Assembly (NCBI GenBank): GCA_029857975.1
Contig: JAOUFX010000007.1
Span: forward strand, 1 to 17,351
DNA: 17,351 nucleotides
Source: Deltaproteobacteria bacterium
Lineage (GTDB): Bacteria > Desulfobacterota > SM23-61
Direction: 5' to 3'
Part shown: positions 14,438 to 17,351 of the stretch, one piece after another
Numbering within the stretch: position 1 is the stretch's first letter
How the letters are laid out: each line of letters begins with the position of its first letter
Notes under the pieces: model-generated
Databases searched by the model: none
What the model was told of the DNA's origin: nothing
Seen by the model: the letters and a program-made list of their open reading frames with translations, nothing else
Made by a program: the position numbers and the translations under genes

Positions 14438-14950
14438 TTAGCGCCACTCGAAGAGATCGGGCCGATACGCGGAGGGGTCTGAATACTCGACAAACTCCAA
14501 GTAATTGCCCTCCGGATCCAGGGAATAGAGGGCGAAGACTCCCGGCCGGACTTCTACCGGCTCATCGCTCAGCAGTCTTACTCCGTGCGCTTTCAAACGC
14601 TTCACCACATCTTGCATTTCGGCTATGACGAAGGTGAGATAGGCAAGGCCGTGCCGTTCATAGACCCATCCCGGAACGGGCTGCGGTGTTGGCGCGTCCT
14701 GGTTCGGCTGGACCAGCTTGATCCGCTCCCCGTACGGCGTCTGCAATCGGACGATCCGATACCCGTGGGGCGTCGCCCCGAAACGCGCGCTCAACTCCGG
14801 CGTGGTCTTGGCATCACCCACCAATTTGAGACCTAAGACACCGGTGTAAAACTCGAGCATAGCTTCGATATTGTTACACACGATCCCGGGCTCCAACGGT
14901 ACCGTCATCTTTAGTGACCAGGGCTGATGGGCAGCTGAATTAGGCGCCAT
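14438..14950 (-). CDS. VOC (glyoxalase/dioxygenase) superfamily protein
   Basis: A 170-residue two-module VOC fold. Module 1 includes IEAMLEFYTGVLGLKLVGD (about 28-46) and module 2 runs from GLAYLTFVIAEM to the terminal DPEGNYLEFVEY (about 101-156). I start at ATG 14950, which has GGAGGGG 6 nt upstream. The open frame continues to 15061, but that extension would overlap the upstream enzyme gene. It begins 19 nt after the ThDP enzyme and is surely co-transcribed. Metal ligands look incomplete: E20 in place of the usual first His, K78 in RIKLVQP where Glu is usual, Y104 where His is usual, with E152 retained. It may therefore be metal-independent or use other ligands. Specific function unknown. 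Confidence 0.85.
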   Translation of the reverse strand: MAPNSAAHQPWSLKMTVPLEPGIVCNNIEAMLEFYTGVLGLKLVGDAKTTPELSARFGATPHGYRIVRLQTPYGERIKLVQPNQDAPTPQPVPGWVYERHGLAYLTFVIAEMQDVVKRLKAHGVRLLSDEPVEVRPGVFALYSLDPEGNYLEFVEYSDPSAYRPDLFEWR

Positions 14951-14969
14951 GATTACCCCTCCGAATGTT

Positions 14970-16775
14970 TCAATCCTCCTCCCAGCCGAAGTTCGGAATG
15001 GGATGCGGCAGAGGCGGGAGGTCCCAGCTTCCCGTGGCCAGCGGTCGAATATCGGGATCAATCCTTACGTCGAGCACCGTCGGTCGATTGGAGGCAATGG
15101 CCGCTTCCAGTTGGCCTGCCAGGTCTGCCGGTTTCTCAACCATCCAGCCCTCCGCACCCATGGAACGCCCCATGGCCGCGTAATCCGCGCTGAAGGGCTT
15201 GCCGGTCTTGGCCTTGAACATGGTGGCCAGTTCACGACCTTTTCCGAAGTAGCCGAGTTGCTGGTCGCGGATGACGGCAAAGCCGCAGTTGTTCCACACG
15301 ATCCAGACCACGGGAATATCGTACTCCACCGCAGTGAGCACGGCGCTGGCGTTCATGACGAAACCGCCGTCACCGCAGACCGTCACCACTGGCCGGTCAG
15401 GCGCCGCAAGTTTCGCTCCCAGAGGACCGGCAACCCCGAAGCCCATCGAGGCGTACCCCCAGGTCTGGAGCAGCGTCCGGGTCTTCCACGGTTCGTATTC
15501 CGCCACCATCCAGTTATGGTGCACGCCGACATCGACCAGTACGATGCCGTCCTCCGGGACGACCTTACGGACATCCGCGACGACGCGTTCGGGACGAACC
15601 GGCACGGCATCGGAAGTTCGCGGGGGCTTGGTGGCCTCATCCCATTTCTTCCTCCAGCCTTCGATGCGCCTAAGCCAAGCCTCCCGCCGATGACTACGAT
15701 CGGTTCGGTGCGCAAGCATCTGCTCGAGAGCGAGCCGCACGTCGGCGATGATCCCGATCGCCGGCTGGAAGTTGCGGCCAATCTCGTTCGCATCGATGTC
15801 GACGTGAATCAGCTTGGTGGGCGGAATGCTGTAGGTGAGCCCGGGCAGCCAGGCGCTGGTCGCGCGGTCGTCAAAGCGGGTACCGAGCGCCAGGATGACG
15901 TCGGCGTTGCGGCAAGCGGCGTTGGCCATGTAGGGACCGTTCCGTCCGGTTACTCCCAGGCTGAGCGGATGGCGGGCATCGAACACGCCTTTGCCGAAGG
16001 GTGTCGTCGCTACCGGAATCGACATCGCCTCCGCGTACGCCAAGAGCGCCGGCTCGGCATTGCTGAGCTCGACCCCATGCCCCGCAACGATTACCGGACG
16101 TTCGGCTTCCGCCAGGAGGCGAACCGCTTCGGTGATGGCCCGAGGATCCCCGGCCGGCCGCGACCATCCCGCCTCTGGCCAATGGTCTTCCCGCTGGGCA
16201 GCCTTCTCATCGACCGGCTCCACGAAGACGTTCAGCGGCACGTCAATATGCACCGGTCCCGGCCGACCGTTGGTCATGAGGGTAAACGCCTGGCGGAGGG
16301 CAAGTGGAAGCATCTCAGGACGCGTGGGCTGGAAGCTCCGCTTCACGTAGGGACGCAAGACATTGACAAAGTCGCCCTGGAAATACCGGCCGGTCTCCTG
16401 GAATGGGCCACGGTTCCACTGGCCGGTCGGCACATTCCCAGTGATGTTGAGCATCGCGGAGGAGTCAGCGAATGCCGCTGCGACTGCGACTACGATGTTC
16501 GCTGAGCCTGGACCGCAGGACGTATAAGTAGCAACAGGCTTCTGGGCGATGCGGAAGTAGGCATCGGCCATGAATGCCGCGACTGATTCGTGGTGCACGG
16601 AGATCGTTGTTATCTCGTCCTGGCGATCATAGAGGCCATCCAGCAGGCCTAGAATGCCGTGGCCGCACAATCCGAAGATGTAGGGAACCTTTTGCTGAAT
16701 CAGGAAGTCCGCAATGTATGCCGCCCCTTTCGATGTCGGCTGGACGCGGGCCGGCTGCCTTAGATTCTCGCTCAC
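14970..16775 (-). CDS. Thiamine-diphosphate-dependent enzyme, acetolactate synthase large-subunit-like
   Basis: A 601-residue three-domain ThDP enzyme that would decarboxylate or ligate a 2-keto acid. In numbering from the GTG start, the cofactor-activating glutamate is E63 (HHESVAAFMADAY, where synthases have HEQ). The central domain includes GHGVELSNAEP and LGTRFDDRAT, and the ThDP/Mg motif runs from G468-D-G to the asparagines of WNN. I choose GTG 16775 because AAGGAGA lies 7 nt upstream; the open frame continues to ATG 16826, which has only AAAGGA and adds 17 residues unlike the family. True acetolactate synthases pair with a small regulatory subunit; here a VOC protein follows, so a catabolic lyase or decarboxylase is as likely. 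GC content is visibly higher than in the flanking blocks. Confidence 0.87.
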   Translation of the reverse strand: MSENLRQPARVQPTSKGAAYIADFLIQQKVPYIFGLCGHGILGLLDGLYDRQDEITTISVHHESVAAFMADAYFRIAQKPVATYTSCGPGSANIVVAVAAAFADSSAMLNITGNVPTGQWNRGPFQETGRYFQGDFVNVLRPYVKRSFQPTRPEMLPLALRQAFTLMTNGRPGPVHIDVPLNVFVEPVDEKAAQREDHWPEAGWSRPAGDPRAITEAVRLLAEAERPVIVAGHGVELSNAEPALLAYAEAMSIPVATTPFGKGVFDARHPLSLGVTGRNGPYMANAACRNADVILALGTRFDDRATSAWLPGLTYSIPPTKLIHVDIDANEIGRNFQPAIGIIADVRLALEQMLAHRTDRSHRREAWLRRIEGWRKKWDEATKPPRTSDAVPVRPERVVADVRKVVPEDGIVLVDVGVHHNWMVAEYEPWKTRTLLQTWGYASMGFGVAGPLGAKLAAPDRPVVTVCGDGGFVMNASAVLTAVEYDIPVVWIVWNNCGFAVIRDQQLGYFGKGRELATMFKAKTGKPFSADYAAMGRSMGAEGWMVEKPADLAGQLEAAIASNRPTVLDVRIDPDIRPLATGSWDLPPLPHPIPNFGWEED

Positions 16776-16853
16776 GGGCGATCTCCTTTCAGTAAGCGGC
16801 GTAAGATCTGGTGTAAGGATGCTCATGGCAATCCTTTAAATTGGTCTTTTATC

Positions 16854-16882
16854 CTTATGAATGAGGTGGCCCCCTTTGTCAA
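16854..16882 (-). promoter_or_regulatory. Candidate promoter for the ThDP enzyme and VOC genes
   Basis: On the minus strand a perfect TTGACA (16882-16877) is followed by a 17-nt spacer and CATAAG (16859-16854, 4 of 6). The start of transcription would be near 16847. The -35 is part of a small dyad, TTGTC-AA-GACAA (16876-16887), that could be an operator. Confidence 0.45.
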
Positions 16883-17234
16883 GACAAAAAATTAGGATCA
16901 AAACATCCGGGTCGGACCAGGCTCAGTAACGGATATTGCCAAAGGATAGGCTGAAAAAAACTCGTTCTTGAACCTTTGAACGGAATTTTTGAACCCCAAA
17001 TCATCCTTCTGAGACGATAGAAATGCAAAAATGAAACGGTGCTATTTTCCCGGTTGTACCATGAAACATTTTATGGGATGATTTGGGCCATGAAAAAGAG
17101 GTCGTCGACCTTTCTGACTACGTGACCCGAAAGAACATCAACATCGATGGGGGATTTTGTGAGCAGATGGAAACCGGAAAGTACTGAAATGGTCTTGATT
17201 GGACCAGATAGGCATTGATTGGGGGAGGTAGAAA
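16883..17234. other. Intergenic region with no confident gene
   Basis: About 350 bp, AT-rich, between divergent genes. It holds a short frame from ATG 17031 (MKRCYFPGCTMKHFMG, then TGA) and an open stretch in the next frame ending at the TGA 17185-17187 (ending NINIDGGFCEQMETGKY). These could be joined by skipping one G near 17076. That suggests a small gene remnant or nothing at all. Near the hydrolase start there are two TTGATTGG copies and a TGGTC-N7-GACCA dyad (17190-17206). Confidence 0.4.
17195..17222 (+). repeat. Direct repeat TTGATTGG, 20-bp period, before the hydrolase gene
   Basis: TTGATTGG occurs at 17195-17202 and 17215-17222, start to start 20 bp, close to two helical turns. The first copy lies inside the TGGTC-N7-GACCA dyad. 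The second runs into the GGGGGAGG ribosome-binding site. Possibly a regulator site; chance is not excluded. Confidence 0.3.
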
Positions 17235-17351
17235 ATGGCTTATGTGAAAACAGACGATGGGATTAAGATTTACTATGAAGAATGCGGTAAAGGGACTCCT
17301 CTCGTGCTGGCCTACGGCATCGGCGGGAATACCGACATGTGGGACGTCAAC
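17235..17351 (+). CDS. Alpha/beta hydrolase, partial: N-terminal 39 residues
   Basis: Begins at ATG 17235 with GGGGGAGG 6 nt upstream and runs off the right edge. The opening MAYVKTDDGIKIYYEECGKG and the following LVLAYGIGGNTDMW are typical of the alpha/beta hydrolase fold: the first strands, then the oxyanion-hole loop with GIGG where HGxGG is usual. The catalytic triad lies beyond the window, so substrate and even esterase versus lyase activity cannot be judged. Confidence 0.8.
   Translation, partial: MAYVKTDDGIKIYYEECGKGTPLVLAYGIGGNTDMWDVN

Noticed and set aside
14951..15061. Upstream extension of the VOC gene to 15061
   Set aside because: It would overlap the ThDP coding region by about 90 bp, and GGAGGGG precedes the internal ATG at 14950.
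14970..16505. Very long plus-strand open frame (518 residues, 14949-16505)
   Set aside because: Antisense shadow of the GC-rich ThDP gene. Its translation is full of Arg, Gly and His, with no motif, and the minus strand encodes a clear enzyme.

Overview
The window reads as bacterial chromosome from a strict anaerobe, most likely a Desulfobacterota (deltaproteobacterial) lineage. This is inferred from the gene mix and was not tested by any search. The indicators are a HesB/IscA-like selenoprotein with an in-frame UGA, a CooC-type Ni-insertion ATPase beside a cysteine-rich ferredoxin protein, and two periplasmic-binding-protein-dependent secondary transporters (TRAP and TTT). No rRNA, tRNA, insertion sequence, CRISPR array or phage gene was seen.

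Left end (1-2437). The N-terminal 636 residues of a P-type cation ATPase run leftward off the window. Divergent from it is a 101-residue HesB-like protein whose codon 34 is UGA, at the position of the conserved first cysteine of A-type Fe-S carriers. It is best read as selenocysteine. The shared intergenic region holds a perfect 8-bp dyad and promoter-like elements in both directions.

Central minus-strand block (10766 down to 2579). Nine genes lie head to tail: an IclR-family regulator, KduI, a TRAP transporter in the order P-M-Q, a KdgF-like cupin, and a TTT transporter in the order C-B-A. KduI, plus a KdgF-like cupin, plus two carboxylate importers, plus an IclR regulator, points to import and early catabolism of 4,5-unsaturated uronates or related sugar acids. 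Enzymes acting after KduI (KduD, KdgK, KdgA) are absent from the window.

Plus-strand pair (11036-13109). A good sigma70-type promoter (TTGACT-N17-TACAAT) precedes an Fe-S protein with an N-terminal winged-helix-like region, extra cysteine clusters and two C-terminal [4Fe-4S] motifs. It is followed by a CooC-like ATPase carrying a half-ferredoxin at its N-terminus. This is probably a redox or metal-cofactor maturation unit whose client is not in the window.

Right block, minus strand (16775 down to 13157). A ThDP-dependent acetolactate-synthase-like enzyme and a VOC-family protein are closely linked and visibly more GC-rich than the rest. Beyond a 192-bp gap lies an enolase-superfamily (mandelate racemase group) enzyme with unusual catalytic positions. 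At the right edge a plus-strand alpha/beta hydrolase begins and is cut by the window end.
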